From NCBI GenBank assembly GCA_934539585.1, contig CAKTCT010000009.1, forward strand, positions 16,641 through 80,640: a stretch of DNA of 64,000 nt, written 5' to 3'. The notes under the pieces were generated by a model. It was not told the origin of the DNA, did not search any database, and was given only the letters and a program-made list of their open reading frames with translations. This document shows, piece after piece, positions 25,418-33,698 of this stretch. The stretch comes from an uncultured Oscillospiraceae bacterium (GTDB lineage Bacteria; Bacillota; Clostridia; Oscillospirales; Ruminococcaceae). Both the position numbers and the translations under genes were made by a program. Numbering within the stretch: position 1 is the stretch's first letter; each line of letters begins with the position of its first letter.

Positions 25418-25741
25418 TTATTTTGTCAGCAAAAACCCGTAACTGTCTTTGAACCCTCCGCAGAGGATCGCGATCAGATCAATGACCACCCCGATACCGA
25501 AAACGCCCAGCGTCAGCAGATAAACTACCCCGGACCCCACCTTTCCCACATAGAACCGGTGGATGCCGAATACCCCGAGAAACAGACAGAGAAGCGCCGC
25601 CGTCCACCGGCGCTTCTGGCTGGCTACCTGGGCCCGCAGAACCGGCGGCACCCCGGGATTCCACCCGCTTTGCCCGGCGGGCCGCCCGCATTCCGGGCAG
25701 AAACGGCTCGTAAACTCCGCGCCGCAGTTGGGACATCTCAT
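25418..25741 (-). CDS. Zinc-ribbon TM2 domain membrane protein
   Basis: 107 residues: an N-terminal zinc ribbon (CPNCGAEF, CPECGRP) followed by a TM2 domain of two membrane helices separated by a short turn (ALLCLFLGVFGIHRFYVGKVGSGVVYLLTLGVFGIGVVIDLIAIL). The HRFYVGK motif between helices is diagnostic of TM2. Function of bacterial TM2 proteins is not established. The gene is monocistronic and its stop codon abuts repeat B. Confidence 0.92.
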   Translation of the reverse strand: MRCPNCGAEFTSRFCPECGRPAGQSGWNPGVPPVLRAQVASQKRRWTAALLCLFLGVFGIHRFYVGKVGSGVVYLLTLGVFGIGVVIDLIAILCGGFKDSYGFLLTK

Positions 25742-25802
25742 GGAGAACCCCTCCTTTTGGCTTCATCATAGCATGTTTTCCGGCGGCTGTCAATCGCGGC
25801 TC

Positions 25803-25831
25803 TTGACAAGCAGGGAAAATTCGTGTAGAAT
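25803..25831 (+). promoter_or_regulatory. Promoter of the ABC-2 exporter operon
   Basis: TTGACA at 25803-25808 and TAGAAT at 25826-25831 with a 17-base spacer; start codon at 25885. Confidence 0.82.
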
Positions 25832-25884
25832 AGCAGATGATACATATTCCAAAATATTCCGTTGACACAATGGAGGAACCCGTC

Positions 25885-26598
25885 ATGCTGAACATTCAAC
25901 ACCTGACCAAGACCTACGGGGAGAAAAAGGCTGTGGACGACCTGTCCCTGCACATCGCCCCCGGGGAAATCTACGGCTTCATCGGCCATAATGGCGCGGG
26001 TAAGACCACCACTCTGAAATCCGTGGCCGGCATCCTGCAATTCGATTCCGGCGAGATCACCGTGGGCGGCGTTTCCATCAAATCCGACTCCCTGACCTGC
26101 AAAAAGCAGATGGCTTACATTCCCGATAACCCCGACCTTTACGAGTTCATGACCGGCATCCAGTACCTGAACTTCATCGCCGACGTTTTCGCCGTAAGCG
26201 CTGCGGGCCGCCAGGAGCGCATCCGCCGCTACGCCGACCTTTACGAGCTCACCGGCGACCTGGCCCAGCCCATCGCCGCCTACTCCCACGGCATGCGGCA
26301 GAAGCTGGCCATTATCGCCGCCTGGATCCATGAGCCCAGGCTCATCCTCATGGACGAGCCCTTCGTGGGCCTGGACCCCAAGGCCTCCCATCTCCTGAAA
26401 GGGATGATGCGGGAAATCTGCGATCATGGCGGGGCCATTTTCTTCTCCACCCACGTGCTGGAGGTGGCGGAAAAGCTCTGCGATAAGGTGGCCATCATCA
26501 AGGGCGGCAAGCTCATCCGCTCCGGCTCCATGGAGGAGGTCAAGGGCGACGACAGCCTGGAGGAAGTGTTCCTGGAACTGGAGGATGCGTCATGCTGA
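25885..26598 (+). CDS. ABC-2 type exporter ATP-binding protein
   Basis: 237-residue ATPase read from ATG 25885 (GGAGG at 25872). Walker A GHNGAGKTTT, a signature of the form YSHGMRQKLAI rather than LSGGQ, Walker B LILMDEPFVGLD and the switch His in FFSTHVLEVAE. This SHGMRQK form is typical of CcmA-type ATPases that drive ABC-2 exporters. It overlaps the next gene by seven bases, so it energises that membrane protein. Substrate unknown. Confidence 0.92.
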   Translation: MLNIQHLTKTYGEKKAVDDLSLHIAPGEIYGFIGHNGAGKTTTLKSVAGILQFDSGEITVGGVSIKSDSLTCKKQMAYIPDNPDLYEFMTGIQYLNFIADVFAVSAAGRQERIRRYADLYELTGDLAQPIAAYSHGMRQKLAIIAAWIHEPRLILMDEPFVGLDPKASHLLKGMMREICDHGGAIFFSTHVLEVAEKLCDKVAIIKGGKLIRSGSMEEVKGDDSLEEVFLELEDASC

Positions 26599-28190
26599 AG
26601 ACCCTTCTGAAAAAGCAGATGGCGGAGATTTTCCGCACCTACCTCTATGACGCCAAGAAGAACCGCAAGCGCTCCACTGCGTCGGTGATCCTGTTTTTCG
26701 CCATGTTCGTCCTGCTGATGGTGGGCGTCGTCGGCGGGATGTTCACCTTCCTTTCCATCGCCATCTGCGGCCCCTTTGCCGAGGCGGGGATGAACTGGCT
26801 CTACTTTACCCTGATGGGGCTCCTGGCCGTGTTCCTCGGGGCCTTCGGCAGCGTGTTCAACACCTATGCGGGGCTCTATCTTTCCAAGGATAACGACCTG
26901 CTGCTGTCCATGCCCATTCCGGTCCGGACCATCCTCACCGCCCGGCTCCTCAGCGTCTACCTCATGGGGCTGATGTACTCCGGCATGGTGATCCTCCCGG
27001 CGGCGGTGGTCTACTGGTTCGTGGTCCCCCTGACGGCAGGGGCTGTGGTCGGCTCGCTGCTGCTGGTGTTCCTGATCTCCCTCATCGTGCTGATCCTGTC
27101 CTGCGCCCTGGGCTGGGTGGTGGCCAAGATCAGCCTGAAGCTGAAAAATAAGAGCTTCATCACCGTGCTGATTTCCCTGGTGTTCATCGGCGCGTACTAT
27201 TTTTTCTATTTCAAGGCCCAGGAGATGATCCAGACCCTGATCCTCAACGCCGCCGCCTACGGGGAGAAGATCAAGGGCGCGGCCTACCCCCTCTACCTCT
27301 TTGGCCGCACCGGAACCGGCGACTGGCTGGCCATGCTGGCGGTTGCGGCGGTGGTGCTGGCCCTCTTTGCCCTGACCTGGGCGGTGCTGGCCCGGAGCTT
27401 TCTGAAGATCGCCACCTCCACCGGCCACGCCAAGCGCGCCCGCTACCGGGAGACGGCAGCACGGGTCCGGAGCCCCTTCCGGGCCTTGCTGGGCAAGGAG
27501 TTCCGGCGGTTCGGGTCCAGCTCGGCGTATATGCTCAACTGCGGCTTCGGCACCCTGTTCCTGCCCGTGGGCGGGATTGCTCTGCTGTGGAAGGGCGGAA
27601 GGCTCTTTTCCACACTGAACGAGATTTTTGACGGCAGTACAGGAGCCATTCCGGTGCTGGTGACGGCGGTGGTGTGCATGCTGGCCGCCATGAACTTTAT
27701 GGTGGTGCCCTCGGTTTCCCTGGAGGGGAAGAACCTCTGGCAGCTCCAGTCCCTTCCCGTGAAGCCCTGGCAGGTCCTGCGGGCCAAGCTGGCCGTCCAG
27801 CTGACGCTTACGGGGATTCCGGCGCTGTTCTGCGTGGTCTGCTTTGCCGTTGTGTACCCGTGCTCCCCGGTGCAGCTGGTGCTGATGCTGGCGGAAGCGG
27901 CGCTGTTCACGGCGCTGGCCGACTGCTTCGGCCTGGTCCTGGGGCTGAAAATGCCCAATCTGACCTGGACCAACGAGCTGGCTCCCATCAAGCAGAGCTT
28001 CAGCGTCTTTGCGGCCATGCTGGGCGGCTGGATCTACGCCCTGGCCGTGGGCGGGGGATACTTCCTCCTGCGCCGCTGGCTGGGTGCGGAGCTTTACCTG
28101 GCCCTGGCCGTCCTGGTGACAGCGGCCCTGACTGCCCTTTGCTACGCCTGGCTCCGGGGGAAGGGCTCCCGGACCTTTGCGGCGCTGTAA
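26592..28190 (+). CDS. ABC-2 type exporter membrane protein
   Basis: 532-residue polytopic membrane protein with roughly a dozen hydrophobic segments in two halves; it resembles the ABC exporter permeases of the PF16949 type found beside CcmA-like ATPases. A charged N-terminal stretch (KKQMAEIFRTYLYDAKKNRKR) precedes the first helix, and a cytoplasmic region near the middle (KIATSTGHAKRARYRETAARV) divides the halves. It overlaps the ATPase gene and must function with it. What it exports cannot be told. Confidence 0.87.
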   Translation: MLKTLLKKQMAEIFRTYLYDAKKNRKRSTASVILFFAMFVLLMVGVVGGMFTFLSIAICGPFAEAGMNWLYFTLMGLLAVFLGAFGSVFNTYAGLYLSKDNDLLLSMPIPVRTILTARLLSVYLMGLMYSGMVILPAAVVYWFVVPLTAGAVVGSLLLVFLISLIVLILSCALGWVVAKISLKLKNKSFITVLISLVFIGAYYFFYFKAQEMIQTLILNAAAYGEKIKGAAYPLYLFGRTGTGDWLAMLAVAAVVLALFALTWAVLARSFLKIATSTGHAKRARYRETAARVRSPFRALLGKEFRRFGSSSAYMLNCGFGTLFLPVGGIALLWKGGRLFSTLNEIFDGSTGAIPVLVTAVVCMLAAMNFMVVPSVSLEGKNLWQLQSLPVKPWQVLRAKLAVQLTLTGIPALFCVVCFAVVYPCSPVQLVLMLAEAALFTALADCFGLVLGLKMPNLTWTNELAPIKQSFSVFAAMLGGWIYALAVGGGYFLLRRWLGAELYLALAVLVTAALTALCYAWLRGKGSRTFAAL

Positions 28191-28241
28191 AAGCGTCTTG
28201 ACCGGCTGCCCCTTGCGGGAGCCATGGAAAGGAATCTGTTT

Positions 28242-28778
28242 ATGAAAGGAAAAAACCTAGCCCTCGTGCTGCTGTTTCTGGCCGCTGCGGCCCTGGCCTT
28301 TCTGGTGGGGCGGTACCTTGGGAACCGGCAGGAGACGCCCGGAAGCTCCGCGGTTTCGGAAGCGGTGAGCTCCGGGAATTCGGAGCCCCAGTCCGGTCCG
28401 GAGAGCTCCGAAAGCCCGGAACCGGCGGCCCCCGCCAATCTCCGGGGAGAATTTGCTGACTCCGGGACGCCTGTCTTTTCCGAAGGCGGGGAGGACCGGG
28501 TCCTGGTGCTCCTGACCACCGACGCGGCGGTGACAGACTTCCGCTTTGTGGTCCTATCCGCCCAGGAAGCGGAGGACGGCGTCCGGTTTGAGGTGGGGGA
28601 GACCCTGTACTCCCAGGACGTCCTGACCCCGGAGGCCCCGGTGCTGCTGGAAACGGTCTTCGCCGGGATGCTCCCGGACCAGGGCATCGTTTACACCGAC
28701 ACCGACGGCACGGAAAAACGCTTCGCCCTGACCATCAGCGGCGAGGATGGGTCGCTGATTTTGATGGCCATTGACTGA
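28242..28778 (+). CDS. Hypothetical membrane-anchored protein
   Basis: 178 residues from ATG 28242 (GAAAGGA upstream; an ATG at 28224 is in frame but has a poorer context). One N-terminal membrane helix (LALVLLFLAAAALAFLVGRYL), then a Ser/Glu/Pro-rich linker (about 30-60), then a ~115-residue acidic domain that looks beta-rich and would face outward. No family recognised. It follows the exporter genes by 51 bases and shares their terminator, so it may be an accessory of the exporter. Confidence 0.6.
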   Translation: MKGKNLALVLLFLAAAALAFLVGRYLGNRQETPGSSAVSEAVSSGNSEPQSGPESSESPEPAAPANLRGEFADSGTPVFSEGGEDRVLVLLTTDAAVTDFRFVVLSAQEAEDGVRFEVGETLYSQDVLTPEAPVLLETVFAGMLPDQGIVYTDTDGTEKRFALTISGEDGSLILMAID

Positions 28779-28785
28779 AACGAAA

Positions 28786-28834
28786 GAAAAACCGCCCCGC
28801 AGCGGACCGAAAGGGTTCGCTGCGGGGCGGTTTT
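28786..28834. terminator. Bidirectional terminator
   Basis: CCGCCCCGCAGCG pairs with CGCTGCGGGGCGG (28818-28830), with A-rich sequence on the left and TTTT on the right, between convergent genes. Confidence 0.85.
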
Positions 28835-28852
28835 GGGTTATTTTTGGGTGGG

Positions 28853-29566
28853 TCAGAGGGCGGCTTCCGTCTTTTGAAGGCAGCGGAAAAACTGCTCCCT
28901 GGCGGCGGCGCGGTAGGTGCGGCTGATGGGAATCCGGCCGCCGTTGGAAAGGAGGAATTCCCCATGCTCCATGGCCCGGATGTGGAAAAAGTTGACCCAG
29001 TAGCTCTGGTGGCAGCGGATGAAGTCCTGGCCCGCCGGGCCGCTCAGGAGCTGGGAGGGGAGGGCGGCGGTCTGCTCCTCCCCGGACTGGCAGACGATCC
29101 GGGTCTTGTGGAGAATCCGCTCCAGAAACAGGACCTCCCGGCACGGGATGGTGCGGTACGCGCTCCCCGCCCGGAAGCAGAGAAGTTCCGGCGCGGACTG
29201 GGCGGACAGGGCCCGGCGGATGGCGTCGCCCACCCGCTGCTCCAGCTGGCTTTTGAGGATGAAGTAGACGTGGCGGGTCTCGTAGACGTCGGTGGCGTAC
29301 TCCAGGAAGGCCGTGAGGAAAATGACGGCGCAGCCCGGGAGCCGCCGGTTCAGCTCCTCGGCCAGGGAGATGCCGCCGGAGCCGTCGGTCTGGATGTCCA
29401 GAAAGGCGATGCGGGGGGAGTAGCCCTCCTCCACCGCCTGGAGCAGCGCCTCCGGGGTCTCAAAAATCCGGACGTCGGGGCGGAGGCCGTCGGCGTGGTC
29501 CAGGATGGCCGTTCGGGTGCGGAGGGCGTGGAGAGGTTCATCGTCAAATACGGCAATGGGGAGCAT
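28853..29566 (-). CDS. LytTR family response regulator
   Basis: 237-residue DNA-binding response regulator, started at ATG 29566 (AAAGGAC upstream). Receiver domain: acidic pair in FDDEP (Asp8, Asp9), phospho-acceptor Asp57 in AFLDIQTD, Thr in FLTAF and Lys in YFILKS. The C-terminal LytTR domain shows CREVLFLERILHKTRIVC, FIRCHQSYWVNFFHIRAM and GRIPISRTYRAAAREQFF. Members such as AgrA and VirR read signals from GHKL kinases; the kinase lies 160 bases upstream in the same direction. Likely targets include the divergent LRR/AAA operon, by position only. Confidence 0.92.
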   Translation of the reverse strand: MLPIAVFDDEPLHALRTRTAILDHADGLRPDVRIFETPEALLQAVEEGYSPRIAFLDIQTDGSGGISLAEELNRRLPGCAVIFLTAFLEYATDVYETRHVYFILKSQLEQRVGDAIRRALSAQSAPELLCFRAGSAYRTIPCREVLFLERILHKTRIVCQSGEEQTAALPSQLLSGPAGQDFIRCHQSYWVNFFHIRAMEHGEFLLSNGGRIPISRTYRAAAREQFFRCLQKTEAAL

Positions 29567-29726
29567 GGGGGTCGGTCCTTTCTGGTGGGAATGGGGAGGT
29601 TCTGCGTGAGGACTGGGGGGAGCCATGGAGATTCACGGCGCAGTTGGCGGGGGCTTTTGAACGGAAAAGGAGAGAACGTAAAGCGGATGAGAAAATCAGA
29701 ATAGGTAAGAGGGGCAGGCTCTTGGT

Positions 29727-31019
29727 CTAGGCGGCGGGGGAGGCGCTTTTCAGCAGGAGGGCGGCGGTGAAAACGCCGTTTTCCTGGGAATGGGTGAAGC
29801 GGCCGTCGTAGCGGGCGGCCAGCTCCTCGAAGATGTGGAAGCCCAGGCCCCGTTCCAGCTCCGGGATGCGGCGCTTTTTGGGGGAGTCAGATGGGGCGGC
29901 GGGGTTCTGGGTCTCCAGGAGGAGGTAGCCTTTTTCCAGGACGGCGGTAAGAGCGATCTTTTTGCTGCCGCTTAACCGGCAGGACTCCACGGCGTTATCC
30001 AGGAGGTTGCCCAGGGCCACGATGAGGTCGGAGCTGCGGATGCCGTGCTCCGCCGGAATCTGGACCCGGACGGTGAGGTCGTAGCCCTGGCGGGTCAGCT
30101 CCTGGGTCCGGGTATAGAGGAAGGCGTCGGCCACGGGGTTTTCGCAGGTGCCCAGGTTGGACTGGTACTTGCAGGCCGCCGCGATCTCCGGGAAATAGCG
30201 GGCGGCTTCGGCGGAGTTCCCTTGCTGCAGCAAGGATTCCATGGTGTAAAGGTGGCTGGCGATGTCGTGGCGGATGCGGCGGATGTTGTCGTACTGGGCG
30301 GTGAGGCTTTCGTAGTGCTCCTTCTGGCGGTCCATCTGCTGGGAGAGAAGGTCGTTTTTGGCTTTCAGCTCGCTTCGCTGGGCGATGTCCCGGATGGCGA
30401 TGAACAGGGAGACGTCGGCCAGGATGCAGATCAGCAGCGCCCCCAGCATATAAAGGACCCGGGACCAGTTGAAGTCCGTGCGGCAGACCACGGCCCAGCC
30501 GCAGAGGAGCAGGTACTGGCTGGCCGGGAAGGTCAGGTAGAGGAGCCACTCCCCGGCGGAAAGGCGGTTGCGGTAGCGGTTCATCAGCAGAATGAAGACC
30601 CACAGCAGAAGGGCGTTGAAGCTCAGGCAGATGGCGCAGATCACCAGCTGGAGCCGCAGGGGCTGGACGGCCACCCCGGCCCGGAGCTGCTTCGGGGTCA
30701 GAGGGAGGGTCACGGAGAGCAGGTCGGACACCGACATGACCACCAGGACGATGAAAACGCAGAACAGGGTCTTGTACCACTTATCCTTGTAGAGGATCAG
30801 CGGGAACAGGGCCATGATCACCATGCCGTAGCCCATCCGCAGGCCGGAGCCGTGGGTCATGAACAGGGGCGGGACCAGGAACAGGACGTACCAGAGGGCG
30901 AAGCCGATGAAGGTGCCCCTCCAGGAGAAGCGGCGGGTCAGGATCCGGGTGTAGGTCACACACCACAGGACGAAAAGAAGGGTGTTGGTCAGGACGATGC
31001 TGATGGAAAATTCGGGCAT
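29727..31019 (-). CDS. GHKL domain sensor histidine kinase (AgrC-like)
   Basis: 430 residues. About six membrane helices fill residues 1-210, a coiled-coil (RSELKAKNDLLSQQMDRQKEHYESL) follows, the phospho-acceptor His is in IRRIRHDIASHL, the N-box is ALGNLLDNAVESC and the G-box is ERGLGFHIFEEL. This HPK10-like arrangement is shared with AgrC and ComD, which sense peptides, though no propeptide gene is nearby. It pairs with the LytTR regulator and is divergent from the LRR-lipoprotein operon across a 154-base intergenic region with mirrored repeats. Confidence 0.92.
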   Translation of the reverse strand: MPEFSISIVLTNTLLFVLWCVTYTRILTRRFSWRGTFIGFALWYVLFLVPPLFMTHGSGLRMGYGMVIMALFPLILYKDKWYKTLFCVFIVLVVMSVSDLLSVTLPLTPKQLRAGVAVQPLRLQLVICAICLSFNALLLWVFILLMNRYRNRLSAGEWLLYLTFPASQYLLLCGWAVVCRTDFNWSRVLYMLGALLICILADVSLFIAIRDIAQRSELKAKNDLLSQQMDRQKEHYESLTAQYDNIRRIRHDIASHLYTMESLLQQGNSAEAARYFPEIAAACKYQSNLGTCENPVADAFLYTRTQELTRQGYDLTVRVQIPAEHGIRSSDLIVALGNLLDNAVESCRLSGSKKIALTAVLEKGYLLLETQNPAAPSDSPKKRRIPELERGLGFHIFEELAARYDGRFTHSQENGVFTAALLLKSASPAA

Positions 31020-31033
31020 AGGATTCCTCCTGG

Positions 31034-31151
31034 TGCAAATTGTGTCAGAAAATGTGCGAATTATGTAAAATGTCTTTTACCAAAGGGTGAATACTTTTAT
31101 AATATACCACAGAATGTCATGATTTTCCAATGGTTTTGACACGATTTTGCA
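31034..31151. promoter_or_regulatory. Mirrored TGCAAA-GTGTCA sites flanking divergent promoters
   Basis: TGCAAATTGTGTCAGAAA at 31034-31051 and, in opposite orientation, TTTTGACACGATTTTGCA at 31134-31151, match apart from single-base gaps. They bracket TATAAT (plus, 31098-31103) and the minus promoter. Probable regulator-binding sites for the kinase or operon genes. Confidence 0.45.
31101..31130 (-). promoter_or_regulatory. Promoter of the two-component system genes
   Basis: On the minus strand TTGGAA (31125-31130) and TATATT (31101-31106), spacer 18. Confidence 0.6.
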
Positions 31152-31173
31152 AATTTTTTATGGAGGGGTCCAT

Positions 31174-33474
31174 TTGAAACGAACGAAAGCAATGGGAATC
31201 GGCCGGCGGCTGCTCTGCGGGCTGACGGCGGCGGCGCTGGGGCTCACCCTGGCGGCCTGCGGCGGGGAAAAGTCCCCGTACACCTTCAGGAAGAACGGGG
31301 GCGGGACCGGCTACGTCTGCACCGGAGCGGCGGAAAACGCCGGGGATACGCTCTACATCCCCGGGACCTACCGGGAAAAGCCGGTGACGGAAATCGGGAA
31401 CAACGCCTTCCGGGGGCGGACGGAGCTGAAAAACGTCACGCTGCCCAGTTCCCTGAAAAGCATCGGCTCCTGCGCCTTTGAGGGGTGCGTCTCCCTGGAG
31501 GCGCTGACGCTGCCCGGGAGCCTGGAGGACATCGGGGACAGCGCCTTTGCCAATTGCAGCAGCCTGCGGGAGCTGGTCATTCCGGAGAAGGTGGACAATC
31601 TGTACACCGCCACCTTTTCCGGCTGCGACAATCTGCGGACGCTGGTGTTCAAGGGGCCTATCCAGAAGCTCTACGACGGGGATTTCTTCTGCGAGAATCT
31701 GGAGGTCATCCAGATTCCGGACAGCGTCACCCACTTTTTCACCACTGGGGCCCAGTTCCAGGACGCCATGACGGACATCTACTATGAGGGGACCCTGGAC
31801 CAGTGGTTACAGGTGGACTGGGAGTTCTTTTACACCCAGGGGCTGACCCTTCACTGCTCCGATACCACGGTGCGCTGGTCCAACGGGATGATGAACGGGA
31901 GCAGCTGGGAGGAACTGCAGTTCGACGGGGCCTGGTGGCTGGAGGACGGTATTCTCAGCGGGACGGACTTCAGCGGCGGGGACTCCGACGGGGAGGAGCC
32001 GGTTCCGGACGGCGGCGACGACGTTCTCTTTGCCAACGCGGTGCATTTCATGGACTGCGTGGTGGCTGGGAACGCCCAAAGCGCCCAGACCTATCTGCCG
32101 TCGGACACCGACATCATTCTGGAGTACAATCTGCCCCGGTGGTACGGTGACGGCGCTTCCTACGAGCTGCTGACCACGCCCCACGAGCTGGAAACCGGCT
32201 GGGGGAGCCAGGGGGACTGGTTCTTCTGCGAGCCTGCGGAGGACGCAGCGGCCCGGTACGATTTTCTGGTGACCTATGACGGCGGCCAGGACTACTGGAA
32301 CGTGTTCCTCAACTACATCGACGGCATGGCCTTTGTCACCGGCGGAATCTATGAGCCGGCGGACGGGAGCCAGGAGGTCTCCGACGGCGGCGGAGTGGTC
32401 ACGGGGTTTGTTCCGGACTACAACCCGGGGTGGGAAAACACCCGGTCGGTGGAGGGCGCGCCCAAGTACGGGCGGTACTATCTGAGCTGGGGCGAGTGCA
32501 GTTACAGCCCGGTGAAGCGCCAGGACCAGATGCTCTACTTCATCAGCCAGGACGCCATCAAAAAGATGCCGGTTGGCGGCTCTGCAGCGGACATCCAGGT
32601 GGTCCTGGACGGGCTCAAGGACGAGTACGGCGTCATTTATGAGTTCCAGGTGGTGGGGGACTGGATTTACCTCCTGTGCGGGGACCAGAGCCCCATCATC
32701 AACGGAAGCGTCTGCAATCTGCTCCGGGTGTGCCGGGTCCGGACCGATGGGTGGAGCCAGGAGACGGTGGCGGCCAATATCATCCATCCCAAACAGCTGA
32801 ATTCCGACGATTACAACACCTTCGCGGTCCGGGGGGAATGGCTTTACTACACCGCCATTTCCTCGGAGCAGGTCAGCGCCTCCAGTTACAGCCAGGAGAC
32901 CCAGGTGCGCCGGTACAATCTGGACACCGGGATCACGGAAATCTTTGCGTGGCACGATGTCAAGAACCCCAACTTCGACTCCTACGTGATCTGCGGGTAC
33001 AACAGCGACACCATGCTGGTCAAGGACTGCCAGGAAAAGAAGATATACCTCTATTCCTACGACAGCGGCGCCTTTGAGGAGGCTCCGGCGGCCATGCAGG
33101 AGTGCTGGGGCTATGATTTCTATGACGACGGCCGGGGAGGGTATCTGGGCTACCGGGTCGGGAAGCTCCGGTCCTTTACGCCGGAGAACGGGTACAGCGG
33201 GGAGATGGTTCTGGAATCGGTGAACCCTCCCGGAGTGGCCCAGGTCTCCCAGAGCGAGCTGGTGGTGGACGGCGACCGGCTGTACACCAACTTCACCGAC
33301 ATCAACGGCCACAGCGGCCTCCAGGTGCTGGAAAACGGTCAGTACAGCCAGATCAACGGCGACTGGGGGCAGAACCTCAGCTATCCCGGCGACGGCTACC
33401 TCTATTACACCTACGACGTCAATCTGTACCGGGTGCGGCCCGACGGCTCCGGCTGGGAAAAGCTGGACTGGTGA
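31174..33474 (+). CDS. Leucine-rich-repeat lipoprotein (BspA-type LRR plus propeller-like region)
   Basis: 766 residues from a TTG at 31174 behind GGAGGGG; the upstream ATG frame has no ribosome-binding site. Basic N-terminus, hydrophobic stretch and lipobox LAACG make it a surface lipoprotein. Four to five LRR_5/BspA units follow (IGNNAFRGRTELKNVTLP, IGSCAFEGCVSLEALTLP, IGDSAFANCSSLRELVIP). The C-terminal ~350 residues contain repeated pieces such as QMLYFIS, DWIYLLCG, EWLYYTA and GYLYYTYD, like DUF5050 beta-propellers. It is the first gene of a six-gene operon, 20 bases before the DUF2997 gene, and probably senses or binds something outside the cell. Confidence 0.85.
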   Translation: MKRTKAMGIGRRLLCGLTAAALGLTLAACGGEKSPYTFRKNGGGTGYVCTGAAENAGDTLYIPGTYREKPVTEIGNNAFRGRTELKNVTLPSSLKSIGSCAFEGCVSLEALTLPGSLEDIGDSAFANCSSLRELVIPEKVDNLYTATFSGCDNLRTLVFKGPIQKLYDGDFFCENLEVIQIPDSVTHFFTTGAQFQDAMTDIYYEGTLDQWLQVDWEFFYTQGLTLHCSDTTVRWSNGMMNGSSWEELQFDGAWWLEDGILSGTDFSGGDSDGEEPVPDGGDDVLFANAVHFMDCVVAGNAQSAQTYLPSDTDIILEYNLPRWYGDGASYELLTTPHELETGWGSQGDWFFCEPAEDAAARYDFLVTYDGGQDYWNVFLNYIDGMAFVTGGIYEPADGSQEVSDGGGVVTGFVPDYNPGWENTRSVEGAPKYGRYYLSWGECSYSPVKRQDQMLYFISQDAIKKMPVGGSAADIQVVLDGLKDEYGVIYEFQVVGDWIYLLCGDQSPIINGSVCNLLRVCRVRTDGWSQETVAANIIHPKQLNSDDYNTFAVRGEWLYYTAISSEQVSASSYSQETQVRRYNLDTGITEIFAWHDVKNPNFDSYVICGYNSDTMLVKDCQEKKIYLYSYDSGAFEEAPAAMQECWGYDFYDDGRGGYLGYRVGKLRSFTPENGYSGEMVLESVNPPGVAQVSQSELVVDGDRLYTNFTDINGHSGLQVLENGQYSQINGDWGQNLSYPGDGYLYYTYDVNLYRVRPDGSGWEKLDW

Positions 33475-33494
33475 CGAAAGGAGAAGGGGACGGA

Positions 33495-33698
33495 ATGAAA
33501 GAGATCGCGCTGCGCATTTATCCCGACGGAAAGGTCCAGGCCGAGACCCACGGGGTCAAGGGCAAAGCCTGCCTGGACTACATCCGCATTATCGAGGCCC
33601 TGACCGGGGCCAGGACCGTGGACTCGGACTTTACCCAGGAGTACCGGGAGACGGAGGAGACCCTTTCTGTGGAAAACGAGACGGAGGTACAGGCCTGA
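33495..33698 (+). CDS. DUF2997 domain protein
   Basis: 67 residues from ATG 33495 (GGAGAAGGGGAC upstream). It reads as an almost complete DUF2997 protein: MKEIALRIYPDGKVQAE, then GVKGKACLDYIRIIEALTG, then DSDFTQEYRE. The family is small, known from cyanobacteria and scattered bacteria, and found beside DUF1257 and AAA ATPase genes, as here. No enzymatic motif is visible; it may be an adaptor or substrate of the ATPase. Its stop overlaps the next start (TGATG). Confidence 0.85.
   Translation: MKEIALRIYPDGKVQAETHGVKGKACLDYIRIIEALTGARTVDSDFTQEYRETEETLSVENETEVQA

Noticed and set aside
31136..31164. TTGACA at 31136-31141 as -35 for the LRR operon
   Set aside because: The matching -10 position falls on the ribosome-binding site; TATAAT at 31098-31103 is a better candidate.
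31147..31173. ATG at 31147 as the start of the LRR lipoprotein
   Set aside because: It would place GGAGG inside the coding region and add residues before the signal peptide; TTG 31174 has correct spacing.
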